A stretch of DNA of 64,000 bases from Saccharothrix obliqua. GTDB taxonomy: Bacteria > Actinomycetota > Actinomycetes > Mycobacteriales > Pseudonocardiaceae. The position numbers were made by a program, and so were the translations under genes. The stretch covers positions 61,720-125,719 of the forward strand of contig NZ_JAHXGQ010000016.1 in the NCBI RefSeq assembly GCF_019375475.1, read 5' to 3'. Each line of letters opens with the position of its first letter. Within the stretch, counting starts at the first letter, position 1. This document shows positions 40,786-49,823 of the stretch, piece after piece. The notes beneath the pieces were generated by a model, which searched no databases, was not told where the DNA came from, and worked only from the letters and a program-made list of their open reading frames with translations.

Positions 40786-41604
40786 TCAAAAACCGCCGGA
40801 ACCGGGTTCCGTCACGAAGTCGATCAACCGCTCGACCGCCCCGATCAGCGGCGTCTCCAGGTCCCGGAACCCCGACACGCCCGCCAGCACCCGCCGCCAG
40901 CCCTCCGCCGGCTCGCCCCAGCCCAGCGCCGCGCACACCCCGTCCTTCCACGGCACCCCGCGCGGCACCTCCGGCCACGCCGCGATGCCCACCGACGCCG
41001 GCTTCACCGCCTGCCACACGTCGACGTACGGGTGGCCGGTGACCAGCACGTGCGGGTCCCGCAGCCGCTCCACCAGCCGCGACTCCTTGCTGCCCGGCAC
41101 CAGGTGGTCCACCAGCACACCCAGCCGCCGCGCCGGGCCCGTGCCGAAACCGGCGACCCGGTCGGCCAGCACGTCCACCCCGTCCAGCGGCTCCACCACC
41201 ACGCCCTCCACCCGCAGGTCGTGGCCCCACACCCGCTCCACCAGCTCCGCGTCGTGGCGGCCCTCCACCCAGATCCGGGAGTCCCGCGCCGTGCGCGCCC
41301 GCAGCCCCTCCACCCGCACCGACCCCGACGCCGAACGCCGCGCCGCCGCCGGAGGGCGGGGCGCGGGCCGCACCAGCGTCACCGGCGCGCCGTCCACCAG
41401 GAACCCGGCCGGGTTCAGCGGGAACAGCCGCTCCCGGCCGTGCCGGTCCTCCAGCACCACCCGGCCCTGCTCGAAGCGCACCACCGCGCCGCAGAACCCC
41501 GACGCCGGGTCCTCCACCACCAGCCCCGGCTCCGCCGCCACCTCCGGCACCTTCCGCCGCTTCGGTCCCGCCAGCACGTCCCGGCCGTAGTCCTGTGATC
41601 GCAC
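40786..41604 (-). CDS. DUF3097 family protein
   Basis: A 272-residue member of the actinobacterial DUF3097 family. It starts with SQDYGRDVLAGPKRRKVPEV, carries a small beta domain in the first 90 residues and a TOPRIM-like section (SRIWVEGRHDAELVERVWGH, VDVLADRVAGF, HVLVTGHPYVDVWQAVKP). The function is unknown; the acidic residues suggest metal-dependent nucleic-acid chemistry. The start is GTG 41604. It is 33 bp upstream of nfeD on the same strand. Confidence 0.85.
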   Translation of the reverse strand: MRSQDYGRDVLAGPKRRKVPEVAAEPGLVVEDPASGFCGAVVRFEQGRVVLEDRHGRERLFPLNPAGFLVDGAPVTLVRPAPRPPAAARRSASGSVRVEGLRARTARDSRIWVEGRHDAELVERVWGHDLRVEGVVVEPLDGVDVLADRVAGFGTGPARRLGVLVDHLVPGSKESRLVERLRDPHVLVTGHPYVDVWQAVKPASVGIAAWPEVPRGVPWKDGVCAALGWGEPAEGWRRVLAGVSGFRDLETPLIGAVERLIDFVTEPGSGGF

Positions 41605-41660
41605 GGCTCGCGACGCTAGCCGTTCACCCGGTCGGTGCACCCGCAGGCACGCCGCGACGG

Positions 41661-42455
41661 TCAGAACGCGGGCCAGGGGATCGCCGGCCAGTCGTCCGAC
41701 GGCGTCGGGTACACCCCCGCCGCCAGCAGCTTCTCCACCCGCTCCGCCAGCGCACGCACCTCCGCGCGCGTCAGGTGCTCGTGCAGCCGCTCACCCAGCT
41801 CACCGCCCAGGTGGCCGCGCAACGCGCGCAGCGCCTCCACCGCCTCCTCCGGCAGCGGCTCGCCCAACCAGCCCCACAGCACCGTGCGCAGCTTGTCGTC
41901 CGAGTGCAGGCAGATGCCGTGGTCCACGCCGAACACCGCGCCGTCCACCGCGTGCAGCACGTGCCCGCCCTTGCGGTCGGCGTTGTTCACCACCGCGTCG
42001 AACGCCGCCATCAACCGCATCCGCGGGTGGTCGGCGTGCACCAGCACCGCCGGCTCCCCGTACCGGTCGTGGGCGCGCAGCACCGGCCGCCACCCCGGCC
42101 GGACGTCGTCCTCCGGGACGATGTCCACCAGGTCGTCGTCGTCGCGGGTGTCCACCCACAGCTGCACCATGCCCGACCCGAACGGGCCCGGCCGCAGCAC
42201 CGTCGGCGGCACCAACCCGAACCCCGCCGCCTCCGACACCAGGTAGGTCGCGATCTCCCGGCCCGCCAGCGTGCCGTCCGGGAAGTCCCACAGCGGGCGC
42301 TCGCCGCGCACCGGCTTGTACACGCACCGCGCGGCCACCCCGTCGAGGCTGATACCGCAGAACAGGGTCGCGTTCGACGCGTCCACCAGCCTGCCCTCGA
42401 CCTCGATGCGGCCACGCCCCAGTAAGTCCAGGACACCCTCGTCGCCGGGCCGCAC
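41661..42455 (-). CDS. SCO1664-type protein (PI3K/4K-like kinase fold)
   Basis: A 264-residue protein of the SCO1664 family, distantly related to phosphatidylinositol 3-/4-kinases. It shows ARCVYKPVRGERPLWDFPDG (ATP-binding lysine region), FDAVVNNADRKGGHVLHA (catalytic loop) and FGVDHGICLHSDDKLRT (metal-binding Asp). The biological substrate is unknown. It starts at GTG 6 bp after the DUF3090 gene and is co-transcribed; this pair is conserved in actinobacteria, often near mycothiol gene mshC. Confidence 0.85.
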   Translation of the reverse strand: MRPGDEGVLDLLGRGRIEVEGRLVDASNATLFCGISLDGVAARCVYKPVRGERPLWDFPDGTLAGREIATYLVSEAAGFGLVPPTVLRPGPFGSGMVQLWVDTRDDDDLVDIVPEDDVRPGWRPVLRAHDRYGEPAVLVHADHPRMRLMAAFDAVVNNADRKGGHVLHAVDGAVFGVDHGICLHSDDKLRTVLWGWLGEPLPEEAVEALRALRGHLGGELGERLHEHLTRAEVRALAERVEKLLAAGVYPTPSDDWPAIPWPAF

Positions 42456-42461
42456 GACGGC

Positions 42462-43028
42462 TCAGCCCTCGTCCGAGCGCCGGTAGCCGTTCTGCCGGGG
42501 GCACACGTGGCCGTCCGGGTCCAGCGGCTCCGAGCACAGCGGGCACGGCTTGCGGCCCGCGCGCACCACCCGGTCGGCGCGCTCGGCGAACGCCCGCGCC
42601 TCCACCGGCGACAGGAACACCCGGACCGCGTCCGGGCCCTCCTCGGTGTCGTCGAGCACCACCGCCTCGTCGACCTCCTCCTCGGTGATCGCGAGCAGCT
42701 CGATGACCACCGCGCGGGACTCCGCGTCCCAGCCCAGCCCCATCGTGCCGACCTTGAACTCCTCCTCGACCGGCACCGTCAGGGGTTCGGTGTCCCGGAG
42801 GTCCTCCGGCACCGCGTCGGGCACCTCCGCGCCGAACCGCCGGTGCACCTCCTCCAGCAGCGAGCCGATGCGCTCGGCGAGTACGGCGACCTGTTGCTTC
42901 TCCAGCGCCACGCTCACCAGGCGCGCCTCCTCGGCGGCCTGGAGGTAGAACGTGCGCTCGCCAGGTTGCCCGACTGTCCCGGCGACGAACCGGTCGGGCT
43001 GGCGGAATACGTGAATGACGCGTGCCAT
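42462..43028 (-). CDS. DUF3090 family protein
   Basis: A 188-residue conserved actinobacterial protein. The N-terminus VIHVFRQPDRFVAGTVGQPG and the acidic centre are family-typical, and the C-terminus has a zinc-ribbon-like CPLCSEPLDPDGHVCPR. The function is unknown. ATG 43028 gives the standard start. It leads the operon with the SCO1664-type kinase-like gene and is divergent from the S9 peptidase. Confidence 0.86.
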   Translation of the reverse strand: MARVIHVFRQPDRFVAGTVGQPGERTFYLQAAEEARLVSVALEKQQVAVLAERIGSLLEEVHRRFGAEVPDAVPEDLRDTEPLTVPVEEEFKVGTMGLGWDAESRAVVIELLAITEEEVDEAVVLDDTEEGPDAVRVFLSPVEARAFAERADRVVRAGRKPCPLCSEPLDPDGHVCPRQNGYRRSDEG

Positions 43029-43158
43029 GACACCAACGACCCTAGGACACGCGGACAAGATCGGCAGCCCTCCCCCCGCTTTTCCGTCATCTGTGGAGAG
43101 GCGCGCCGCGCCGAACGGCGCTCACCGGCCCTCCGGGCGTGCGGATAGGGTCTGCGGC

Positions 43159-45084
43159 GTGGTGAAGATCGCACCGTACGGAACGTGGACATCGCCCATC
43201 GGCGCGGCCGACGCCGCCGCGGCCGGCGGGGGCCTGCACTGGGTGGACCTGCACGACGGCCGGGTCTGGTGGGCCGAGGGCCGGCCCGCCGAGGGCGGCC
43301 GGGTCGCGCTGGTGCGCGACGGGCGGGACCTGCTGCCGCCGCCGTGGAACGCGCGCAACCGCGTCCACGAGTACGGCGGGCGGCCGTGGGTGGTGCTGGA
43401 CACGCCCGACGGCACGCGCGTCGCGTTCACCAACTGGGACGACCAGCGCGTGTACCTGTTCGACCCGGACGACCCGGCCCCGGCCCCGACGCCGATCACC
43501 CCGGAGCCGGAGCGCCGCCAGGGCGTGCGGTACGCCGACCTCACCGCCGGCCCCGGCGGCACGGAGGTGTGGTGCGTGCGGGAGACCGCCACCGGCGACG
43601 CCCGCACCGACGTCCGCCGCGACCTGGTGGCCGTGCCGCTGGACGGGTCCGGGCCGCGGGTGCTGGCCGCCGGCCACCACTTCATGACCGGGCCCCGGCT
43701 GTCCCCGGACGGCACCCACTACGCGTGGATCGGGTGGAACCACCCCGACATGCCGTGGGACGGCACGGAGCTGTGCGTCGCCGAGGTCGGCTCCGACACC
43801 CACCGCGTGCTCGCCGGCGGACCCCGCGAAGCGGTGTGCCAGGTCGAGTGGGAGGGCCGCGACCTGCTGGTCCTCACCGACCCCGACGGCTGGTGGAACC
43901 TGTTCCGGATCACCTTGGACGGCGGGCGCACGAACCTCGCGCCCTGCGCGGAGGAACTCGGCGGACCCATGTGGCGGCTGGGCAACCGCTGGTTCGCCGC
44001 GATCGAACCCGGCCGGTACGCGGTGCTGCGCGCCGGCGCGCTGGCCGTGCTCGACGAGAGCACCGGCACCGTCACCGACGTCGACACCGAGCTGCCCGTG
44101 TGGCTGTCGCAGCTGGCCGTGCACGACGGGGTCGTGGTGGGCGGCGCCGCCGGGCCGCGCGACGAGGCCGCCGTGGTCACCCTCGACCTGGCCACCGGCG
44201 AGCTGACCCGGCTCACCGGGCACTCGGCGGCGCTGCCGCCCGCCGAGTACCTGCCGGTGCCCGTCGAGCGCGTGTTCACCGGCCCCGACGGGCAGCAGGT
44301 GCCCGCCTACGTGTACCCGCCGACCAACCCCGGCTTCGCCGCGCCCGACGGGGAGCGCCCGCCGTACGTGGTGCACGTCCACGGCGGGCCCACCGGGCGG
44401 TCCGTGCCCGTCCTGGACATCGACCTGGCGTACTTCACCAGCCGCGGCATCGGCGTCGTGTCGGTCAACTACGGCGGTTCCACCGGATACGGCCGGGCGT
44501 TCCGGGAACGGCTGCGCGAGCAGTGGGGCGTGGTCGACGTCGCCGACTGCGCGGCCGTCGCGCAGGCCCTGGCCGACGAGGGCGTCGCCGACGGCGCGCG
44601 CCTGGGCATCCGCGGCGGCAGCGCCGGCGGCTGGACCTCCGCGGCGTCCATGACCAGCGTCGAGACCTACCGGTGCGGCATGATCTCGTTCCCCATCCTG
44701 GACCTGCGCGGCTGGACCGGCGAGGGCGGCGAGACCCACGACTTCGAGTCCCGCTACGTGGAGGGCCTGGTCGGGCCGTGGCCGCAGACCGCCGACCGGT
44801 ACGCCGAGCGCTCACCCGCCAACCGGGTCGACCGGCTCAACGGGCCGGTGCTGCTGTTGCAGGGCCTGGAGGACGAGATCTGCCCGCCCGAGCAGGCCGA
44901 CCGGTTCGTCGCCGCCCTGGACGGCACCGGCATCCCGCACGCCTACCTGACCTTCGAGGGCGAGCAGCACGGGTTCCGCAAGGCCGCGACGATCGTCGCC
45001 GCCCTGGAGGCCGAGCTGTCGTTCTACGGGCAGGTGTTCGGGTTCGAGCCGGCCGGCGTGCCGGTGCTGGAGCTGCGCACGTGA
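43159..45084 (+). CDS. S9 family prolyl-oligopeptidase-type serine peptidase
   Basis: A 641-residue peptidase: an N-terminal beta-propeller (about 15-390) gates a C-terminal alpha/beta-hydrolase. The nucleophile lies in LGIRGGSAGGWTSAA, with Asp in QGLEDEICPPEQ and His in EGEQHGFRKA. It lacks a signal peptide and likely acts on cytosolic peptides. Two GTG codons (43159, 43162) are possible starts; TAGGGT 8 bp upstream suggests a leaderless transcript. It heads a tightly overlapping three-gene operon. Confidence 0.9.
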   Translation: MVKIAPYGTWTSPIGAADAAAAGGGLHWVDLHDGRVWWAEGRPAEGGRVALVRDGRDLLPPPWNARNRVHEYGGRPWVVLDTPDGTRVAFTNWDDQRVYLFDPDDPAPAPTPITPEPERRQGVRYADLTAGPGGTEVWCVRETATGDARTDVRRDLVAVPLDGSGPRVLAAGHHFMTGPRLSPDGTHYAWIGWNHPDMPWDGTELCVAEVGSDTHRVLAGGPREAVCQVEWEGRDLLVLTDPDGWWNLFRITLDGGRTNLAPCAEELGGPMWRLGNRWFAAIEPGRYAVLRAGALAVLDESTGTVTDVDTELPVWLSQLAVHDGVVVGGAAGPRDEAAVVTLDLATGELTRLTGHSAALPPAEYLPVPVERVFTGPDGQQVPAYVYPPTNPGFAAPDGERPPYVVHVHGGPTGRSVPVLDIDLAYFTSRGIGVVSVNYGGSTGYGRAFRERLREQWGVVDVADCAAVAQALADEGVADGARLGIRGGSAGGWTSAASMTSVETYRCGMISFPILDLRGWTGEGGETHDFESRYVEGLVGPWPQTADRYAERSPANRVDRLNGPVLLLQGLEDEICPPEQADRFVAALDGTGIPHAYLTFEGEQHGFRKAATIVAALEAELSFYGQVFGFEPAGVPVLELRT

Positions 45085-45932
45085 CACCGCGCCCGCTGCG
45101 GGCGGGCGACCGGGTGGTCGTGGTCAGCCCCGCCGGTCCCGTGCCGGCGGGGCTGCTCGACGCGGGCGTGGCGTGGCTGACCACCTGGGGCCTGGACGTG
45201 CGGGTCGCGCCGCACGCCCGCGACACCCACCCGGACCTGCCGCACCTCGCGGGCGTCGACGCCGACCGGGCCGCCGACCTGCGGGAGAGCTGGCTGGACC
45301 CGACCGTGGCCGCCGTGCTGTGCGCGCGTGGCGGGTACGGCAGCCGCCGCCTGCTCGACCTGCTCGACTGGCCCCGCCTGGTCGCCGAGCCCACGGTGTT
45401 CGTCGGGTCCAGCGACGCCACCGCCCTGCACGAGCCGCTGACCCGCGCCGGCGTCGCCACCTGGTTCGGCCCGATGGTCGGCACCGCGGCGTTCGTCCAC
45501 GACCCGGTCGCGCGCGACCGGCTGCGGCACGCCCTGTTCGGCGGCGCCGTCGCGTTCCGGGGCGTCACCGTCGTGCCCGGCCGGGCCCGGGGCGTCGCCG
45601 CCGGCGGCACCCTGAGCCTGCTCGACGCGCCACCGCCGGACGGGGCGATCGCGTGGCTGGAGGACGTCGGGGAGCCGCCCTACCGGGTCGACCGGATGCT
45701 GACCGACCTGCTGCGGCGCGGCTGGTTCGACCGGGTCGCCGGGATCGTGCTCGGGTCGTGGACCGGGTGCGGCGACGTCGACCCCGTGCTGGCCGACCGG
45801 CTCGGCGGGCTGGGCGTGCCGATCGTCGGGTCGGTGCCGTTCGGGCACTGCGCCGCGCAGCACACCGTGCCGTTCGGGGTGCCGATGGAACTGGACGCCG
45901 ACACCGGCGTCGTGACGTGGGGAGGACCCTGA
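45081..45932 (+). CDS. LD-carboxypeptidase (S66, muramoyltetrapeptide type)
   Basis: A 283-residue S66 peptidase that removes the terminal D-residue from murein tetrapeptides or related peptides. Visible are VVVVSPAGPVPAGLLDAGVA, LCARGGYGSRRLLDLLDW, the nucleophile region VFVGSSDATALHEPL, the Glu in WLEDVGEPPYRVDRML and the His in VPFGHCAAQHTVPFGVP. It starts at GTG in the stop of the S9 peptidase gene, so coupled use of peptide or cell-wall fragments is plausible. Confidence 0.9.
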   Translation: MTPRPLRAGDRVVVVSPAGPVPAGLLDAGVAWLTTWGLDVRVAPHARDTHPDLPHLAGVDADRAADLRESWLDPTVAAVLCARGGYGSRRLLDLLDWPRLVAEPTVFVGSSDATALHEPLTRAGVATWFGPMVGTAAFVHDPVARDRLRHALFGGAVAFRGVTVVPGRARGVAAGGTLSLLDAPPPDGAIAWLEDVGEPPYRVDRMLTDLLRRGWFDRVAGIVLGSWTGCGDVDPVLADRLGGLGVPIVGSVPFGHCAAQHTVPFGVPMELDADTGVVTWGGP

Positions 45933-46840
45933 TGCGCCTGGGGTTGCGCGACCTGGTCGACGCCCGGCTCGCCACCCACGCCGAGCAGGCGCGGGCCGAC
46001 GCCGCGGCCCGGCCCGTGCGGGGGCCGGGGAATCCGGCCGAACTGCGTGCCGCGCGGGCCGCGGCGACACCGCGGTGGACCGACCCGTCGGCCGTCGAGC
46101 AGGTCGTCGACGCCGCCGGCCGGCGGGTGGCCGTGCGGGTCCTCACGCCCGCCGGCCCGCCGCGCGGCGTCCACCTGGACATCCACGGCGGCGGCTTCTA
46201 CCTCGGGTCGGCGGCGCAGGGCGACGCGCGCAACCGGCGGCTGGTCGACGCCCTCGGGGTCGCCGTGGTGAGCGTGGAGTACCGGCTCGCGCCCGAGGAC
46301 CCGTGGCCGGCCGCGCCCGACGACTGCGAGACCGCGGCGCGGTGGCTGCTCGAGCACGCGCAAGCCCGCTTCGGCACGACGCGGCTGTCGATCGGCGGTT
46401 TCTCGGCCGGAGCGACCCTGGCCACGACGACGCTGCTGCGGCTGCGCGACCGCGGCGGGGTCGACGCGTTCACCGGCGCGGTGCTCCAGTTCGGCACCTA
46501 CGACCTGAGCGGCCGGACACCGGCGGGCCGGCTGATCGCCGACGAGTTCTTCCTGCGCGCCTACGCGGGCCACGCGCCCGACCGCACCGTCCCGGACATC
46601 TCCCCGGTCTACGGCGACCTGCGCGGCCTGCCGCCGCTGCTGCTGGTCGTGGGCGGCGCGGACGTCCTGCTGGAGGACAACATGGCGATGGCGGTCCGGG
46701 TCTCCGCGGCCGGCGGCGACGTCGACCTGCGGATCTACCCGGACGCGCCGCACGCCTTCACCGCGCGGCCCACCGCCATGGCCGACGCGGCGCTGACCGA
46801 CGTCGAGCACTGGCTCGCGGACCGCGTCGCCGGGCGGTGA
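45932..46840 (+). CDS. Alpha/beta-hydrolase, hormone-sensitive-lipase-like esterase
   Basis: A 302-residue carboxylesterase with HLDIHGGGFYLG (oxyanion HGGG), VSVEYRLAPEDPWPAAPDD, the nucleophile motif LSIGGFSAGATLA, Asp in VVGGADVLLEDN and His in PDAPHAFTARP. It starts at ATG overlapping the LD-carboxypeptidase stop and ends the operon; a hairpin follows. The substrate is probably a short acyl ester. Confidence 0.88.
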   Translation: MRLGLRDLVDARLATHAEQARADAAARPVRGPGNPAELRAARAAATPRWTDPSAVEQVVDAAGRRVAVRVLTPAGPPRGVHLDIHGGGFYLGSAAQGDARNRRLVDALGVAVVSVEYRLAPEDPWPAAPDDCETAARWLLEHAQARFGTTRLSIGGFSAGATLATTTLLRLRDRGGVDAFTGAVLQFGTYDLSGRTPAGRLIADEFFLRAYAGHAPDRTVPDISPVYGDLRGLPPLLLVVGGADVLLEDNMAMAVRVSAAGGDVDLRIYPDAPHAFTARPTAMADAALTDVEHWLADRVAGR

Positions 46841-46866
46841 CGGGTGGGACCGGGCCGCCCCACCCG
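46841..46866. terminator. Terminator between convergent genes
   Basis: CGGGTGGG (46841-46848) and CCCACCCG (46859-46866), a perfect 8-bp stem directly after the esterase stop and before the stop of the convergent beta-propeller gene. Confidence 0.6.
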
Positions 46867-46875
46867 CCGCCGCGC

Positions 46876-48465
46876 CTAGAGGCCGAACGCCAGCAGCACG
46901 CTGCCGTTCGGGTTCGGGTACGCGGGCCAGTACCCGGCCTGCACGTACACCATCCCGTTGGACACCACCGCGCCGCCGCCACCGCCGGAGATCGTGCCGC
47001 CCCGGCCGGGCAGCCCGTTCACGCCGGTGAAGTCGCGCACCGTGTCGAACGTCCACAGCACCTGGCCGGTGCGGGCCGAGTAGGCGCGCAGCTTGCCGTC
47101 GTTGCTGCCCTCGTACACCACGCCCGGACTGGTCGACACCGCCGGCCCGTGCGCCAGGGTGCACACGTCGGGGTGGTTCGCCGCGCCGCCCGTGGTGCAG
47201 CCGTCCGCCGGGTGCGGTGTCTCCCACAGCACCCGCCCCGTGCCGGGGTCCACCGCGAACAGCTTGCCCGGGTCGGCGAAGTAGGTCGCGATGTAGAGCC
47301 GCTGACCGTCGTAGCTGGAGCCCCACTGGATGCCCGAGATGCCGCCGCTGGGCAGCGGCACGCCCAGCTGCCGCCGCCACACGACCTCGCCGGTCGTGGC
47401 GTCGAACACGTGGTAGACGCCCAGCTTCTGGCCGACGCCGACCAGGTGGCGGCCGTTGACGGTGAACAGGTTCGGCGTCGCGCCGATGTCGTAGTCCAGC
47501 GCCGAGCCGTCCTTGAGCCCCGGGCAGTAGCCCTCGGCGTCCGGCGCGTTGCACAGCCCGCGCCACGTGTCGGCCTTGGTGACCTGGTTGCGCCACTTCA
47601 CCGCGCCCGAGCGGGTGTCCAGCGCCAGCAGCGTGTCGAAGTCACCCGCGCTGCCGGTGTAGTTCTGCCCGGTGCCGACGTACAGCGTGCCGGTGCGGAC
47701 GTCGATGGTGGGCGAACTCCACACACCCGCGCCGGACGGCTCGTAGCGGGTCGCGCCCGACGGCCACGTGCCCACCGCCTGCGGCTCCGGCACCGTGTAG
47801 TGCCGCCACACCAGGTCGCCGGTGTCGGCGTCCAGGGCGTCGACGTGGCCGCGGAAGGTGCAGCACGGGTAGTCCCGCGCCCCACCGGCGAAGTCGGCGT
47901 TCTCCCCGCTGGAGGTGCCCACGAACACCTTGCCGTCGTGGACGACCGGCGAACTGGTCACCGTCGCCGCCGGGTGCGCGTCGACCTGCTTGGCCCACAC
48001 CACCCGCCCGGTGTGCTGGTCCAGTGAGTACACGTAGCCGCGCATGTCGCCGAAGTACACCCGGCCGCCGGTCACCGCCGGGCCGTCCCACGGGATCACG
48101 GGCCGCGCACCCGGCGCGATGCCACGCAGGTCCGTGGTCCACCGCTGCGCGCCGGTCTTCGCGTCACGCGCGTGGAACCGGCCGTCCGGGCCGCCGAAGT
48201 AGGCCACGCCGTCCACCACGGCCGGCTGGCTGCGCACCGGCGCGTCGGACTTCTCGTAGGCGAACGCCCACTTCAGCTTCAGGTCCTTGACGTTGTGCGG
48301 CGTGATCCGCCACTCCGCCGCGTTGTGCCGCGACCCGGCCGGGTCCTTCTGCCACCCGGGCCAGTCGCCGTCGCGCCGGTCCGGCGCGGCCGTCGCCGCC
48401 GCGCCCAGCAGCGCGACGCACGACGCGACCGCCACGATGGCCGTTGCTCGTCTGGGTAAACCCAT
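46876..48465 (-). CDS. Secreted PQQ-type beta-propeller protein
   Basis: A 529-residue secreted protein. The signal peptide (RRATAIVAVASCVALLGAAA) is followed by seven to eight propeller blades of the PQQ-dehydrogenase type (RFHARDAKTGAQRWTTDL, VYSLDQHTGRVVWAKQVDAH, VFDATTGEVVWRRQL). A neighbouring-cysteine pair is present (DYPCCTFRG), and several other cysteines could form disulfides. Whether it binds PQQ or is a substrate-binding propeller only is open. GGGGGAG precedes the ATG. Confidence 0.85.
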   Translation of the reverse strand: MGLPRRATAIVAVASCVALLGAAATAAPDRRDGDWPGWQKDPAGSRHNAAEWRITPHNVKDLKLKWAFAYEKSDAPVRSQPAVVDGVAYFGGPDGRFHARDAKTGAQRWTTDLRGIAPGARPVIPWDGPAVTGGRVYFGDMRGYVYSLDQHTGRVVWAKQVDAHPAATVTSSPVVHDGKVFVGTSSGENADFAGGARDYPCCTFRGHVDALDADTGDLVWRHYTVPEPQAVGTWPSGATRYEPSGAGVWSSPTIDVRTGTLYVGTGQNYTGSAGDFDTLLALDTRSGAVKWRNQVTKADTWRGLCNAPDAEGYCPGLKDGSALDYDIGATPNLFTVNGRHLVGVGQKLGVYHVFDATTGEVVWRRQLGVPLPSGGISGIQWGSSYDGQRLYIATYFADPGKLFAVDPGTGRVLWETPHPADGCTTGGAANHPDVCTLAHGPAVSTSPGVVYEGSNDGKLRAYSARTGQVLWTFDTVRDFTGVNGLPGRGGTISGGGGGAVVSNGMVYVQAGYWPAYPNPNGSVLLAFGL

Positions 48466-48716
48466 CACCACTCCCCCATGTCGATGGTGCGGACTCCACC
48501 ACCATGGCAGCGGCGCGGGACGGGGCGCGATCGGTCGAAAGGAGCGGATCGCGTAAGGCGAAGGTCGCCCCCGATCCACGCCCAAGGAGTGACCCGCGGC
48601 CCGTGCCCGGGCCGGTACCCTGCGCGCGGCGGCCGAGACCGGCGGACCCCGCCCCGACCGGTGTCCGACGCCCGGCGATCGACGCCGCCCGAGGTGTCCC
48701 GCGCTCCCCGGCGTCG

Positions 48717-49226
48717 TCAGCGCTGCCGGGCCCGCGCCACGTCCGCCACGACCGCGCGCACCTCGGCGGCCAGCGCCGGGTCGGCCACCCGGGTGGTCTC
48801 CAGGGCGGCTTCCAGGGCGTCCACGAGCACCACCGGGTCGCCGTCGGCCACCGCCGCCCGCACCCGCGCGTCGACCACCGCCACCCGGCCGGCCAGGTCG
48901 CGCAGCGCCTCGGCGTGGTCCCGCGCCCACGCCGCCACCGCCCGGTCGGCGGCACGCCGGTCCCGCGCCGCACGCACCCGGCCCTCGGCGGTGTCGCCCA
49001 GGTCCTGCCGCAGCCGCAGGTAGCGCCGCTCGGCCGCCTGCCTGCTGGACACGCCCAGCGCCGGCGCGAGCCGCGCCCAACTGGTGCCCCGCGACCGGGC
49101 CGCCTCGATCAGCCGCGGCTCCCACGCCGTCAGCTCCGCCTTCAACTCCCGCAGCAGCACCAGCGCGGCCAGCACGTCACCCTCACCGTCGACCGCCGCG
49201 CGCACCGTCTCGTAATCCCCGATCAC
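48717..49226 (-). CDS. HSP18-type regulator-like helix-turn-helix protein
   Basis: A 169-residue cytosolic protein. LVLLRELKAELTAWEPRLIE is followed by a helix-turn-helix (RGTSWARLAPALGVSSRQAA, ERRYLRLR) and a long helical tail. This architecture is often labelled HSP18 transcriptional regulator in actinobacteria, on little evidence. The start is GTG 49226 with CAGTAGGGC just upstream, a likely leaderless -10 box. It diverges from the DUF6886-like gene. Confidence 0.72.
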   Translation of the reverse strand: MIGDYETVRAAVDGEGDVLAALVLLRELKAELTAWEPRLIEAARSRGTSWARLAPALGVSSRQAAERRYLRLRQDLGDTAEGRVRAARDRRAADRAVAAWARDHAEALRDLAGRVAVVDARVRAAVADGDPVVLVDALEAALETTRVADPALAAEVRAVVADVARARQR

Positions 49227-49308
49227 GGCCCTACTGTGGCAGGTGCGCCCGCCGCACCCGCCACCCGCGGTCGCCCGACCACCCCGCCGTGCGCGACACT
49301 GTCCGGCC

Positions 49309-49821
49309 ATGCGCCCCGCACCAGGCGAAGTGCTGCACTTCTCCGAAGACCCGACGATCACCCGGTTCGTGCCGCACGTCGCCGCCACCGCGCGGCAACC
49401 CGAGGCGTACGTGTGGGCCGTCGACCACGACCAGGCCCCGGCGTACTGGTTCCCCCGCCAGTGCCCGCGCGCGATGGCGTGGGCCGGCGACCGCACCACC
49501 GACGCCGACCGCGCCTGGCTGGGCCCGCACCGGGTGCACGCCGTCGAGTACGGGTGGCTGGACCGGATGCGGGACGTGGCGTTGTACGCCTACCGGTTCG
49601 ACGCGGCGGCGTTCCGGCCGCTGGGCGACGCCGCGCAGGTCGCCACCGAGCCGGTGGAGCCGCTGGGCCCGCCCGAGCACGTCGGCGACCTGCTGGCGCT
49701 GCACGAGCGGGCCGGGATCGAGCTGCGGGTGCTGCCCCGCCTGTGGTCGTTCTGGGCGGAGGTCACCGGCCGATCCCTGGAGTTCAGCGGCATCCGGCTG
49801 CACAACGCCCGCGACGCCTAG
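49309..49821 (+). CDS. DUF6886-like hypothetical protein
   Basis: A 170-residue protein with MRPAPGEVLHFSEDPTITRF and YWFPRQCPRAMAWAGDRTT, features of a conserved family without known function (DUF6886-like). The Trp/Tyr/Phe-rich, compact sequence with no membrane segment suggests a small enzyme-like domain. It converges on the NmrA-like gene, the stop codons being 2 bp apart. Confidence 0.68.
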   Translation: MRPAPGEVLHFSEDPTITRFVPHVAATARQPEAYVWAVDHDQAPAYWFPRQCPRAMAWAGDRTTDADRAWLGPHRVHAVEYGWLDRMRDVALYAYRFDAAAFRPLGDAAQVATEPVEPLGPPEHVGDLLALHERAGIELRVLPRLWSFWAEVTGRSLEFSGIRLHNARDA

Positions 49822-49823
49822 CG